Assembly (NCBI GenBank): GCA_964399535.1
Contig: CAYNRE010000005.1
Coordinates: 682,001 to 746,000, forward strand
Length of the DNA stretch: 64,000 bases
Origin: CAYNRE01 sp964399535
GTDB taxonomy: Bacteria > Planctomycetota > Planctomycetia > Pirellulales > CAYNRE01
Direction: 5' to 3'
The first letter of the stretch is position 1. Each line of letters opens with the position of its first letter. The translations under genes and the position numbers were made by a program. The notes below the pieces were generated by a model that had not been told where the DNA came from, did not search any database, and saw only the letters and a list, made by a program, of their open reading frames with translations. Of this stretch, positions 33,625 to 43,486 are shown one piece after another.

Positions 33625-33927
33625 TTAGCTGATAACCTTGGCCAGAATGTCGGTTTCGCGAAGGATCTTCACCTCGCGGCCGTTGACTTCGATGTCGCTG
33701 CCCGAGTACTTGCCGAAAATCACCTCGTCGCCGGTCGCCACGGAAAGCCCGCCGCGCTCGCCGCTGTCGAGCAGCTTGCCGGGGCCGACCGCCACGACCT
33801 TGCCACGCTGGGGCTTCTCCTTGGCCGAGTCAGGCAGCACGATGCCGCCGGCGGTCACCTCTTCGGCTTCCAGCGGCTCGACCACGACCCGATCATCCAG
33901 CGGACGCAAATTCAGCGACTTAGCCAT
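33625..33927 (-). CDS. groES: Co-chaperonin GroES
   Basis: A 100-residue GroES, the heptameric lid for GroEL. It starts with LNLRPLDDRVVVEPLEAEE and has the mobile loop around TAGGIVLPDSAKEKPQRGKV, then the conserved VAVGPGK and VIFGKYSGSDIEV. ATG start with GGAAAGGAA ahead. It lies between two groEL genes, 96 bases after groEL1 and 139 before groEL2, so one co-chaperonin may serve both. Confidence 0.97.
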   Translation of the reverse strand: MAKSLNLRPLDDRVVVEPLEAEEVTAGGIVLPDSAKEKPQRGKVVAVGPGKLLDSGERGGLSVATGDEVIFGKYSGSDIEVNGREVKILRETDILAKVIS

Positions 33928-34023
33928 GTGTGAAATTCCTTTCCTTCATCTCGTGCTTGTTTTTTGGTTTGGGAGCGCCGGGCCGGCCCGGCTCGCCCGA
34001 GCAGGGTGCCAACAACGCGCGGC

Positions 34024-35718
34024 TTACATCATGCCGCCCATGCCTCCCATGCCACCCATTCCACCCATTCCACCCATACCTCCCATGCCACCCATGCCGT
34101 GGTCGTCGTGGTGGTGGGCATCGGCGTCATCGGCTTCCTTGGGAATCTCGGTGACCAGCGATTCGGTCGTCAGCAGCAAGGCGGCCACGCTCGCGGCGTT
34201 CTGCAGCGCGGTGCGCACCACCTTGGCGGGGTCGATAATGCCGGCCGCCACCAGGTCGCAATACTGCTGCTTGTTGGCGTCGTACCCTTCGGTTTTCGAC
34301 TTCTGCTGCCGCACCCGGTTCACCACCACCGCGCCGTCGACGCCGGCGTTCTGGGCGATGTACCGCAGCGGGTAATCGAGCACGTTCCGCACGATCCGGG
34401 CGCCGTGAGCCTCGTCCCCCTTGAGTTCGAGTTTCTCGATCGCCTTTTCGCAGCGAATCAGGGCTACGCCGCCGCCGGGAACAATGCCCTCTTCCAGGGC
34501 CGCCTGGGTGGCCGCCTTGGCGTCTTCGATCAGGGCCTTGCGCTCCTTCATCTCGGTTTCGGTCACGGCTCCCACGTTGATCTGGGCCACGCCGCCGGCC
34601 AGCTTGGCCAACCGCTCTTGCAGCTTCTCCCGGTCGTACTCGCTATCGGTAACCTGAATCTCGCGGCGAATCTGCTCAGCCCGGCCCTCGATGTCGACCT
34701 TCTTGCCGGCCCCGCCGACCACCGTGGTCTCTTCGGCGCTGATGATCAGCTTCTTGGCCGATCCCAGGTCGCTGAGCTTGACCGCCTCGAGCTGAATGCC
34801 CAGGTCCTTGAAGATCGCCGTGCCGGCGGTCAGCACCGCGAGATCGCCCAACATGGCCTTGCGGCGATCGCCGTAGCCGGGGGCCTTGACGGCACAAACG
34901 TTGAGAATGCCCCGCATCTTGTTCACCACCAGCGTAGCCAGGGCCTCGCCTTCGACGTCTTCGGCGATGATCAAGAGCGGCTTCTTGGCCTTGCTGACGG
35001 CTTCGAGGATCGGCACCAACGACTTGGCGTTGGAAATCTTCTCCTCGTAGATCAACAGCAGGCAGTTCTCCAGTTCGACGGTCTGCTCGTCGGGATTGGT
35101 GACAAAGTGCGGCGAAAGATAACCGCGGTCGAACTGCATCCCCTCGACCACGTCGACCGTGGTTTCGGTCTGGCGGCCTTCCTCCACGGTAATCACGCCG
35201 TTCTTGCCGACCTTGAAAAACGCGTCGGCCAGCACCTCGCCAATCGTGGGGTCGTTGTTTCCCGCGATCGTGGCGACTTGGGTGATTTCCTTCTTGTTCT
35301 TGTCGTCGATCTTCGTGGCCAGCTTGCCCACCGCCTCGACCACCGCGTCGACCGCCTTGGAAATGCCACGCGAGAGCGCCATCGGATCGCCGCCGGCGGC
35401 GATCATCTTCAGGCCTTCCTTGAAAATCGCCTCGGCCAGCACCGTGGCGGTCGTGGTGCCGTCGCCCGCCACGTCGTTGGTCTTCGAGGCCGCTTCCTTC
35501 ACCAACTGGGCGCCCAGGTTTTCGAAGGCGTCTTCCAGGTCGATGTCTTCGGCGACCGTGACGCCGTCTTTGGTGATCTTCGGCGATCCCCAGCCCTTGT
35601 CGAGCACCGCGTTACGACCACGCGGGCCGAGAGTGCTACGAACCGCGCGGGCTAGCTTGGCCACGCCCGCCGCCAACGGCTGCCGGGCCTCATCGCTAAA
35701 CACGATCTTCTTCGCCAC
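34024..35718 (-). CDS. groEL1: Chaperonin GroEL, first copy (GGM tail)
   Basis: A 564-residue chaperonin. It starts VAKKIVFSDEARQPL, has LGPRGRNAVLDKGWG, DVAGDGTTTATVLAEAI and the Asp-containing IEDAKAATQAALEEG, and ends with a His-rich stretch plus seven GGM repeats, the standard flexible tail. Start: GTG 35718 is chosen because GGAGGGAG precedes it and the family starts MAKK at this point; in-frame ATGs further upstream (35733, 35763) would add non-conserved residues. It is the first gene of the cluster groEL1-groES-groEL2-dnaJ-grpE, an unusual placement of groEL before groES. No CIRCE operator was found upstream, but a pair of GCGATCGC sites lies ~180 bases ahead. Confidence 0.96.
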   Translation of the reverse strand: MAKKIVFSDEARQPLAAGVAKLARAVRSTLGPRGRNAVLDKGWGSPKITKDGVTVAEDIDLEDAFENLGAQLVKEAASKTNDVAGDGTTTATVLAEAIFKEGLKMIAAGGDPMALSRGISKAVDAVVEAVGKLATKIDDKNKKEITQVATIAGNNDPTIGEVLADAFFKVGKNGVITVEEGRQTETTVDVVEGMQFDRGYLSPHFVTNPDEQTVELENCLLLIYEEKISNAKSLVPILEAVSKAKKPLLIIAEDVEGEALATLVVNKMRGILNVCAVKAPGYGDRRKAMLGDLAVLTAGTAIFKDLGIQLEAVKLSDLGSAKKLIISAEETTVVGGAGKKVDIEGRAEQIRREIQVTDSEYDREKLQERLAKLAGGVAQINVGAVTETEMKERKALIEDAKAATQAALEEGIVPGGGVALIRCEKAIEKLELKGDEAHGARIVRNVLDYPLRYIAQNAGVDGAVVVNRVRQQKSKTEGYDANKQQYCDLVAAGIIDPAKVVRTALQNAASVAALLLTTESLVTEIPKEADDADAHHHDDHGMGGMGGMGGMGGMGGMGGMGGMM

Positions 35719-36576
35719 CGTCGCTCCCTCCATTCGAAGGTCTTGTTTGAATCCGACGCTCACCCCACCGGGCAGGCGCCCCGAGCCGCTCGGTTCGGCG
35801 ACGCGGCACCCACGGGGGGGTCAGGTTGTTCGCGAAATCACTACTTGTTCTGTCGAACGTGAGCCGGTCTGCTCGGCTCCTGGGCAATCTTTCTGCGATC
35901 GCTCGTTCGGCGATCGCTGCCCACCTCGGCTCGAAGCTGCCACGGCACCTGCCCATCGCCAGGCACCCCCCGCCGGTACAAAAACCCGGGAGACCCAAAT
36001 GGCAGGCCGGCAGCCGCGGTAGGGGGTGATAGCAAGCAGCGTGCCAAGAAGCCGGCTGAAAAACGCTAACCCCTTGCCAGGTTTGTGGTAACAGTCAATC
36101 GGACGATCCCTAGCTGCTTCTCTCGCTCGTTTGGCGAGTCGCTCGAATTGCCATTTTGGCAGCCGCCGGTCCTGGGCCGTTGCTTCCCGACGATCGCTTT
36201 CACCCAAGGGCCCTCCCACGTTTTAGCACCGCTATTTCAGGGGGCTTGGCGGCCAGTGCCTCAACTCCTCGGGCCGCGACATCGCCACCGATGCAATGCT
36301 CGTCTGGTGCCGCCGGTTGGCGCGTCGCCAGCCGTGCCGGGTTGCGTTCGGAACCGAGCGAGGCTGAAAAGCACCGTGCCGGCGGTCTCCAAGCTCCTGC
36401 TCGGCCAGCGGCACTTCTCGGGGCTGTCTGCCCGAATCTTCACATCTGGAGTAGATTCGCGTGCCGGGGGGCAAACCGCTACCGTTGCCTTCGCCCTGAC
36501 TGAGAGGGTCGATCCGCAGCGCGTCTCAGGACCAGTCGCCTCGTCGGCTGGTCCGCTGCCAGACGGAACCGAGACG
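35719..36576. other. Intergenic region between divergent groEL1 and PQQ dehydrogenase genes
   Basis: About 860 bases between divergent genes, so both promoters should lie here. A plus-strand frame is open from 36085, but it runs in phase into the dehydrogenase gene without signal-peptide character or codon regularity and is judged noncoding. Just before the dehydrogenase start are two small stems: CTGAGA with TCTCAG (about 36499-36530) and GGACCAG with CTGGTCC (about 36530-36556), possibly a structured leader. No T-run terminator was seen. Confidence 0.5.
35895..35917. promoter_or_regulatory. Paired GCGATCGC sites upstream of groEL1
   Basis: The self-complementary octamer GCGATCGC occurs twice, at 35895-35902 and 35910-35917, separated by seven bases, so the whole also forms an inverted repeat. 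It lies ~177 bases upstream of the groEL1 start on its promoter side. A paired palindrome of this kind could be a repressor site for the chaperonin operon in place of CIRCE. The octamer is also common by chance in some genomes, so this is tentative. Confidence 0.35.
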
Positions 36577-38115
36577 ATGTGCCGAGAGATTAGTCGCGGG
36601 ATTGCGCGCGCCGCGGTTGGCGCGACCATCCTTCTCGTCTTACTGAAGGTTAATGCGCGTCCCCTTCAGGCGGCGCCGTTAATCCGCTCGCTGACCGTGG
36701 CCGAAGGGCTCGAGCGGCCCATTTTCGCCACCAGCGCCCCGGGCGACTCGTCGCGGCTGTATGTGCTCGAACAAGGGTCGAGCTATTCGCACCCGGCGGC
36801 GGTTCGAGTCGTCGATCTTTCGACCGGCCAACTCCAGTCGCAGCCGATGCTCAGCATGGACGATTGGCAGTTTTACGACCTGGGCGGCGCGCTGGGGCTA
36901 GCCTTCGATCCCAATTTCGAACTCACCCGCCGGTTCTACGTCAGCGGAACCGAGGTGGTCGGCGGGCAGCCGATGACCACGGTCCGCGAGTACCAAACCA
37001 GCCTCGACAATCCGCTGGTCGCCGATCCGCTCTCGGCCCGCACGATTGCGCAGTTTCCCTCGCTGGGCGGTAACCATAACGGCGGCTGGATCGGCTTCGG
37101 ACCCGACGGGCTGTTGTACTGGGCCCGGGGCGATGGCCGTAGCGGCGCCGGGCAGGGTCTGGTGGCGCAAGACCTGGGAAGCCTGTTCGGCAAGATGCTT
37201 CGAATCGACGTTCGCCGCGACGACTTTCCCGCCGATCCACAGCGCAACTACGGCATTCCCGCCGATAACCCGTTTACAGGCGAAGACGACGCACTCGATG
37301 AAATTTGGGCTTGGGGACTGCGCCACCCTTGGCGCAACAGCTTCGATCGCCAAACCGGCGCCTTCTATGTGGCCGACGTCGGGTCCAATCGCTGGGAGGA
37401 AGTTAATTTTCAGGTCGGCGGCGCCGGAGGCGGTGCCAACTACGGCTGGCCCTATCGCGAAGGCCTTTTTCCCAATCCCAATTTTTCGGGGGAGCCCGAC
37501 ACGCCGATCGACCCGGTCTATAGCTACGAACGCGGCGAGGGACTACTGTCGGCGATCACCGGCGGGTATGTCTATCGGGGATCGGCCCTGCCCGAACTGG
37601 ACGGAACCTATTTCTTTGCCGACTTTCCGACCAATCGCGTATTCTCGATCCGCTACGACGGACAGTCGTTCGGCGAGCTGACCGACTGGACCTTTGAGCT
37701 GGTCGACCGAGCGCCGGAGTCGATCGGCGGGATCGCCTCGTTTGCCGAAGACGCCTCGGGCGAGTTGTACCTGATCGACTACGTGGGCGGGCGGCTGTTT
37801 CAAATTGCCCCCGGCCTGATCGGCGACGCCGACGACGACTGCGCGGTGGGGGCCGCCGACTACGCGATCTGGGCCGCGCAGTTCGGCCAGACCGGTAGCG
37901 GGCTTTCGGCCGATTTCGACCGCGACGGACAGGTCGGGCTGGCCGACTACACGCTTTGGGCCGCCAATTTTGGCCGCACCTGCGACGACCCGCTGGGCTG
38001 GGTTCCCGCAGCGATCCAAGTGGTACCCGAACCAACCACGTTGGGCCTGGCGTTTTCAGCCGGCCTGTTGCTCTGGGGCTGCCAAGGCTTCTGCCGGCGG
38101 GGCTCGCGGGGTTAG
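36577..38115 (+). CDS. Secreted PQQ-type sugar dehydrogenase with dockerin-like repeats and PEP-CTERM
   Basis: A 512-residue exported protein. Residues 1-~32 are a signal peptide (ATILLVLLKVNARPLQA). Residues ~35-412 form a six-bladed propeller of the soluble glucose-dehydrogenase (GDSH/Yli) type, with LGLAFDPNFELTRRFYV, GGNHNGGWIGFGPDGLLYW (His in the family active site), ADNPF, IWAWGLRHPWRNSFD and VADVGSNRWEEVN. Residues ~415-465 contain two dockerin-like calcium repeats, GDADDDCAVGAADYAIW and DFDRDGQVGLADYTLW. The C terminus has VVPEPTTLGLAF, a hydrophobic segment and a basic end, a PEP-CTERM signal. It should oxidise sugars or aldoses outside the cytoplasmic membrane; the substrate is unknown. 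Start: ATG 36577. Confidence 0.88.
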   Translation: MCREISRGIARAAVGATILLVLLKVNARPLQAAPLIRSLTVAEGLERPIFATSAPGDSSRLYVLEQGSSYSHPAAVRVVDLSTGQLQSQPMLSMDDWQFYDLGGALGLAFDPNFELTRRFYVSGTEVVGGQPMTTVREYQTSLDNPLVADPLSARTIAQFPSLGGNHNGGWIGFGPDGLLYWARGDGRSGAGQGLVAQDLGSLFGKMLRIDVRRDDFPADPQRNYGIPADNPFTGEDDALDEIWAWGLRHPWRNSFDRQTGAFYVADVGSNRWEEVNFQVGGAGGGANYGWPYREGLFPNPNFSGEPDTPIDPVYSYERGEGLLSAITGGYVYRGSALPELDGTYFFADFPTNRVFSIRYDGQSFGELTDWTFELVDRAPESIGGIASFAEDASGELYLIDYVGGRLFQIAPGLIGDADDDCAVGAADYAIWAAQFGQTGSGLSADFDRDGQVGLADYTLWAANFGRTCDDPLGWVPAAIQVVPEPTTLGLAFSAGLLLWGCQGFCRRGSRG

Positions 38116-38196
38116 AATTCAGGCGACCCGACGCGCGGCTCTTGGGGCCGCTGCGTCTTGCGAGAACCCCAATCCCGGGCTGGAGACGAGTGAATC

Positions 38197-39249
<1,053 letters not shown>

Positions 39250-39450
39250 AACCGGCCGGTGCTTTCCTTCACCCGGGGCATCCGGCGAGGTCAGCCCGAG
39301 GGGCTTTGCACGTTGGAATGCTGCCGCGCGTTGGATCACTGCCGCGCGGCGGGGGAGCACGGCGAGCGGCGGAGCGGCCGGGCGCCCGGCCGCTACGACC
39401 GGCACCCGGGGGTAGCTCGGTCGGGGCGTTCGTATTGCGGGTAGCGGACC

Positions 39451-41250
39451 ATGCCTGCCGATTCGGTTGCGATCCGCTCCCCTTCCGATGCCCGTCGGGC
39501 GTGGTGCGCCGCGCTGCTCTGGGCGGCGCCTTGGCCCTGGGTGTCGGGCCTGCTGGCGCGCGACACTCCGGCGGCCGGAACGCTTTTCCTGGCGTGGAGC
39601 ATTGGCACAACCTGGTTGGCATGGCGCGTCTGGCGAGCCGCCGATGGGCGATTCGCGTTGGCCCTGGCCTTGAGCGCCTTGGCGCCTGGGGTGGTGCTCC
39701 TCTTCCGCTTGCGGCAGTTCGAGCTCGGCGACTATCCGTCGGCCGTTGCACCGAGCTTGTTTGCCTGGTTCGGCCTGGCCTGCCTGGCGGTGCTGCGGGC
39801 CCTGGCGGTACCAGCCGTGCCAAGCCTGGCCGCGGCGGCGGCCAGTTCGTTGCTCGCCGGAGCGGCCTGGTGGCTCCTGGGGGGCATCGCCTGGTTTCTG
39901 CCGACGCTTCCCACGAGCCACTTCGAGGTCGGGGGCTTTGTCACCAGCCCGACCCGTGGGTACCTGGTTCTGCCACACTCACGGTTGCGCACCTACTACC
40001 CCGACAATTCCCGTGGTTACTTCCAGGTCGATCGCCGGGCACCGCACGACCCTTGGCGTCCTTGGACACTCGAATATCGAGCCGACTACCCCGGCAAGGT
40101 CGCGCTCGATCGCCCGGCTTCCGCCCCGTTGCGCGTGCGATTGTCGCTCGATCAGCCGGCTTCCGATCCCCTGGCGGTCGCCTGGCGGCTCAAACGACTC
40201 GGTCCAGGACGCCCCGGCCCCGCTTGGGTCCGCCTCCGTGCCAGGGCAAGCCAGGTTCGGTCGGCGCGTTTACACGTGCAATCGGGCAGCGGCGACCAAC
40301 CACGGCTGCTCCATCAGGCGGATTTCGAATTGCAACCGCATTGGACCGATTTTCAGGTGCATCTCGAGCTTGGCCCGGCCGACGCTACCATCGAACTGGC
40401 CTTGGGGCTGGCTGCGAGCACGGCGGCGGTGGAACTGGAGCGACTTGAACTCGGTCAGGGCGATCGAGCGTTGCTGGCTCCGCCCGGGGTCACGCCGTAT
40501 TTCGTTGAAGCCCTGTTCAATTCACTCGGCTTTCGCGATCGCGAATTGGCGGTCCCTCGCCCGGCCGAAGTAATTCGCGTGGTGGTCTTGGGCGATTCAG
40601 TAATCTACGGTCAGGGGGTGCATGCCGAAGACCTGCTCACGCGGCGGCTCGAGCGGCACCTGAATGACGCACCGACCGGGCGGCTGGTCGAGGTGGCCAA
40701 CTGCGGACTGCCGGGCTACTCGCCCATGGAAGAGGTCGCCGGTTTTGGCGAGGCGGCCAGTGCCTACCAGCCGCAGTTGGTGCTCCTAAGCCTGTACGAA
40801 AACGACGACGAAACGCATCTACCGCCGCCGGCATCGGCAGCTTCGCCCGGCACCCGGCAAGCGCCCGGCCAGTTTGGGGGCCTTTACGCCGACCCCGAAT
40901 TCCGCCGCACCACGGCTGCCCTGGTCGAGTTGGCCGGGTGGTGCCAGGAGCACGGCGCCCAATTGGCCGCGTTCTATTTTCGCTACGGTCCGCGAACCAA
41001 AGCCTGGCAGCGGTTGCAACAAGCCACTCGGCCCGTGCTCGACGCCGAAGCGATTCCATGGATCGACCTGGGTGAAACGATTTACGACCCCGCGCCCGAG
41101 GCCGCGCTCACGGTCGATCGGCTCGACGGGCATCCCAACGAAATCGCCCATGCGCTCGCCGCGGCGGCCTTGGCCGAGTTTCTCGAGCAGGAGGGCCTAT
41201 TACCAACCGCCGCACTCGGCGAGGGTTCTACGGCCGCCGACCAGCCATAG
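39451..41250 (+). CDS. Membrane-anchored SGNH-family hydrolase
   Basis: A 599-residue protein. The first ~165 residues contain four to five transmembrane helices (for example FAWFGLACLAVLRALAVPAVP). A beta-rich domain of ~200 residues follows. The C-terminal ~230 residues are an SGNH/GDSL hydrolase: block I VVVLGDSVIYGQGV with nucleophile Ser383, the glycine block VANCGLPGYSP, block III as SLYENDDE (Asn in the middle), and block V DGHPNEIAH with Asp559 and His561. Such enzymes de-O-acylate or esterify glycans or lipids at the envelope; the substrate is unknown. ATG start. The GNAT gene follows 25 bases later. Confidence 0.8.
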   Translation: MPADSVAIRSPSDARRAWCAALLWAAPWPWVSGLLARDTPAAGTLFLAWSIGTTWLAWRVWRAADGRFALALALSALAPGVVLLFRLRQFELGDYPSAVAPSLFAWFGLACLAVLRALAVPAVPSLAAAAASSLLAGAAWWLLGGIAWFLPTLPTSHFEVGGFVTSPTRGYLVLPHSRLRTYYPDNSRGYFQVDRRAPHDPWRPWTLEYRADYPGKVALDRPASAPLRVRLSLDQPASDPLAVAWRLKRLGPGRPGPAWVRLRARASQVRSARLHVQSGSGDQPRLLHQADFELQPHWTDFQVHLELGPADATIELALGLAASTAAVELERLELGQGDRALLAPPGVTPYFVEALFNSLGFRDRELAVPRPAEVIRVVVLGDSVIYGQGVHAEDLLTRRLERHLNDAPTGRLVEVANCGLPGYSPMEEVAGFGEAASAYQPQLVLLSLYENDDETHLPPPASAASPGTRQAPGQFGGLYADPEFRRTTAALVELAGWCQEHGAQLAAFYFRYGPRTKAWQRLQQATRPVLDAEAIPWIDLGETIYDPAPEAALTVDRLDGHPNEIAHALAAAALAEFLEQEGLLPTAALGEGSTAADQP

Positions 41251-41275
41251 GGGCCCCGACGGAGGATCGTTTCTC

Positions 41276-41878
41276 ATGACCGTGCGGTTCACGCATCGCC
41301 TGGCAACCCGAGACGACCTGCCCGTATTGCGCGAGTTGATGGTTCGAGCCATCCGCACATTCATCGGCCGGTATCTCGACGTTGAACGCGTCGAGGCATC
41401 GCTGGAGATCATGGGGGTCGACTCGCAGCTCATCGACGACGGGACTTATTTCGTCGTCGAACAAGAAAACCCGCTCGTCGAACACGAAAACCCGCTCGTC
41501 GAACACGAAAGTCGGGTTGTCGGCTGTGGCGGCTGGAGCCGGCGCGCGACCATGTTCGGCGGCGACCACTCGCCCGGCCGAAATGCCAGGCGGCTGGACC
41601 CCGCCACGGAGCCAGCTCGGGTACGCGCGATGTACACGCACCCCGATTTTGGCCGCCAGGGAATCGGCCGGCTGGTGCTAAGGCTCTGTGAAACGGCCGC
41701 TGCGAGCGAGGGGTTCCAGCGCCTGGAGTTGGTCGCCACCGTCGCCGGCGAACCCCTCTATGCGGCCTACGGCTTTCAGGTCATCGAGCGAATCGAGGTG
41801 CCCACCTCGCGCGGCCTGTTGATTCCGTGCGCCCGCATGGCCAAGCGAGTTTCGCTACCCAATCGGCCAGGCGCCTGA
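41276..41878 (+). CDS. GNAT-family N-acetyltransferase
   Basis: A 200-residue acetyl-CoA-dependent acyltransferase. The core shows motif A with the pyrophosphate loop around MYTHPDFGRQGIGRLVL and motif B near YAAYGFQVIERIEV. The early part has RLATRDDLPVLRELMVRAI. Between strands 2 and 3 (residues 64-77) it contains an exact double copy of ENPLVEH caused by a tandem DNA repeat. Substrate cannot be assigned. Start ATG 41276 has GGAGGA ten bases ahead; the frame is open far upstream across the SGNH gene but that part is not coding. Probably co-transcribed with the SGNH hydrolase gene. Confidence 0.85.
   Translation: MTVRFTHRLATRDDLPVLRELMVRAIRTFIGRYLDVERVEASLEIMGVDSQLIDDGTYFVVEQENPLVEHENPLVEHESRVVGCGGWSRRATMFGGDHSPGRNARRLDPATEPARVRAMYTHPDFGRQGIGRLVLRLCETAAASEGFQRLELVATVAGEPLYAAYGFQVIERIEVPTSRGLLIPCARMAKRVSLPNRPGA
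41465..41506 (+). repeat. 21-base tandem repeat inside the GNAT gene
   Basis: Two exact copies of a 21-base unit (start GAAAACCCGCTCG) stand head to tail at 41465-41485 and 41486-41506, and a third partial copy begins after them. The unit is seven codons long, so the frame is kept and the protein gains seven residues. Such a repeat could vary in number by slippage. Confidence 0.9.
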
Positions 41879-41917
41879 CCCCCGGCCGCGCCCTCGGGCC
41901 GCACCGATTTCGCGGAG

Positions 41918-43234
41918 CTATTCTGCCGGTAGCCCGAGCTCGCGGCGGGCGAAGCTCAGGTACTGCATCCAGTCGTAATCGCTCAGGGCATGCGGCCCAG
42001 TGCGCAGGTGGTAGCCGATGCGGCCCCCCACCGGCTGGTTCACCGGGGGAAGATCGCTCGTGCCCAGTCCGGACTGACCCAGCAAGCGATAGACGGGTTC
42101 GGCTCCGAGCGCGGCGAGGAACTCACCGCGCGGATCGGCCCAGCCGTCGTCCTGGGCGCTGGCCACGTAAACCGGCCGAGGGGCCGCGAGGGCGATCAGT
42201 TCGTGCTGGTCAATGGGCAGCGCGTCTTCGTGGTCGTTGTACTGGTTGAATCTGTCGCAGAACCAATGCGGAAACACGCGGTTGATGCGGGCCACGGTCT
42301 CGCCGTAGCGGCGGCGGCTGAGCGCCGCGCCGCCGCACCCCGAGTTGTTCGAGATCACCACCGCGAAGCGCTCATCCGTGGCCCCGGCCCAAAGCGCCGT
42401 CTTTCCCATTCGCGAGTGGCCCATCACGATGGTTCGCCCGGCGTCGAGCGAGGGGTCGGTCTCCAGATAATCTTGCGCTCGGCTCAATCCCCAGGCCCAG
42501 GCAGCAATCGTCCCCCAGCGCTCGTCGGCCGGAACCGCGGAGAGGGTGTCGTCGAAAAAGTCGATCGCTCCCTGGCGCCAGTTTTCCTTGGAATCGGGAG
42601 CCCAATCCGCGACGTTCAGCGTGCCCACGGCGAAGCCTTGCCCCAGGATCGCCTCGAGCAGCCCGGCGCCCGGCGGCACCAGGGGCCGGCCCAGATGGTC
42701 GCGCAGCGCGGCCAAGGCCGTTGCGTCGCTTGGCGGTTCCCAGAGCTTGCCCGGAACCGGGTCCGCTTGCGAAGTATCGAAGAGGTGAATCCCCAGGCAG
42801 ACCGGAACCGGGGCCGCCGCCTGGCGCGGCTGGTACAGGGTAAGCCGGATCACCGGGGCGGTTTTGTCGGCGGCCAGGGAAATGGCGATCGTCCGCCGCA
42901 GGGCCTTTCCATCCAAGGCACGCTCGTCCCGGTCGAGCTCCGCGAAGCTCATGCCCTCGGGGCGCTGGGGCGCGCGCCCGTAGACCTGGGTGCGAAACAA
43001 CTCGAGCACCTCGTCCCGCCGATGCGATTGCCACTCGGCGGCCGTGGCAACGGCATGTCCTTGCCGATCGAGCAGCGGATCGGGCAGGGTATAGGCGGGA
43101 ACCCGCGACTCGTCGTAGTTGGCCTGCTGCTCCGCTCCCAGTTCGGCGCTCGTGGCACACATAAGAAGCACTCCCCAGGCCGCGCGGGCGAGCCAAACGC
43201 GGCGGCGATCCGACCAGTTCGAGCGACGGCGCAT
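41918..43234 (-). CDS. CE15-like (glucuronoyl esterase type) alpha/beta hydrolase
   Basis: A 438-residue exported esterase. A signal peptide is present (VWLARAAWGVLLMCATSAELGA). The body follows the CE15 layout: VYGRAP, VPVCLGIHLFD, then nucleophile motif GHSRMGKTALWAGA with Ser274, the oxyanion-loop Arg next to it, NNSGCGGAALSRRRYGE, and LPIDQHELIALAAPRPVYVASA with DDGWADPRGEF. The C-terminal IGYHLRTGPHALSDYDW holds the likely catalytic His. CE15 enzymes cut ester links between glucuronoxylan and lignin; planctomycete members may act on other uronate esters. Start ATG 43234 with CGAGG ahead is preferred to the in-frame start ten codons earlier. Confidence 0.82.
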   Translation of the reverse strand: MRRRSNWSDRRRVWLARAAWGVLLMCATSAELGAEQQANYDESRVPAYTLPDPLLDRQGHAVATAAEWQSHRRDEVLELFRTQVYGRAPQRPEGMSFAELDRDERALDGKALRRTIAISLAADKTAPVIRLTLYQPRQAAAPVPVCLGIHLFDTSQADPVPGKLWEPPSDATALAALRDHLGRPLVPPGAGLLEAILGQGFAVGTLNVADWAPDSKENWRQGAIDFFDDTLSAVPADERWGTIAAWAWGLSRAQDYLETDPSLDAGRTIVMGHSRMGKTALWAGATDERFAVVISNNSGCGGAALSRRRYGETVARINRVFPHWFCDRFNQYNDHEDALPIDQHELIALAAPRPVYVASAQDDGWADPRGEFLAALGAEPVYRLLGQSGLGTSDLPPVNQPVGGRIGYHLRTGPHALSDYDWMQYLSFARRELGLPAE

Positions 43235-43486
43235 GGTAAACCTCGGGCGAAACGGGGCGGGCACCGGGCGCCGGCCAACGACATCTCAGGTTCACGCGGC
43301 CTATTCTGCCTGGCCCAGGCCGTGTTGAAAAGCGGCCCTGCGGAAGCTGCAATGGAACCTTCCCCCGCTTGGCCTCCCAGGGCCGGGCCTATTATGCTGG
43401 CACAGCGGGGCGCCGTCGCGACGCGCCCCCCGCAAACACCCCCGGGCGAACCACCGACGATCTCCTTTCGACGCACACCCGGCTAC

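Noticed and set aside
35719..35890. CIRCE (HrcA) operator upstream of groEL1
   Set aside because: No TTAGCACTC-N9-GAGTGCTAA match, even loosely, was found upstream of groEL1, groES, groEL2 or dnaJ.
36460..36500. Possible c-di-GMP (GEMM) or TPP riboswitch because of GGCAAACC and CTGAGAGGGT
   Set aside because: The blocks that must follow in either aptamer are missing and the spacing does not fit.
36085..36576. In-frame upstream extension of the PQQ dehydrogenase gene
   Set aside because: The extension would bury the signal peptide ~165 residues inside the protein and has no coding character; ATG 36577 gives a normal exported protein.
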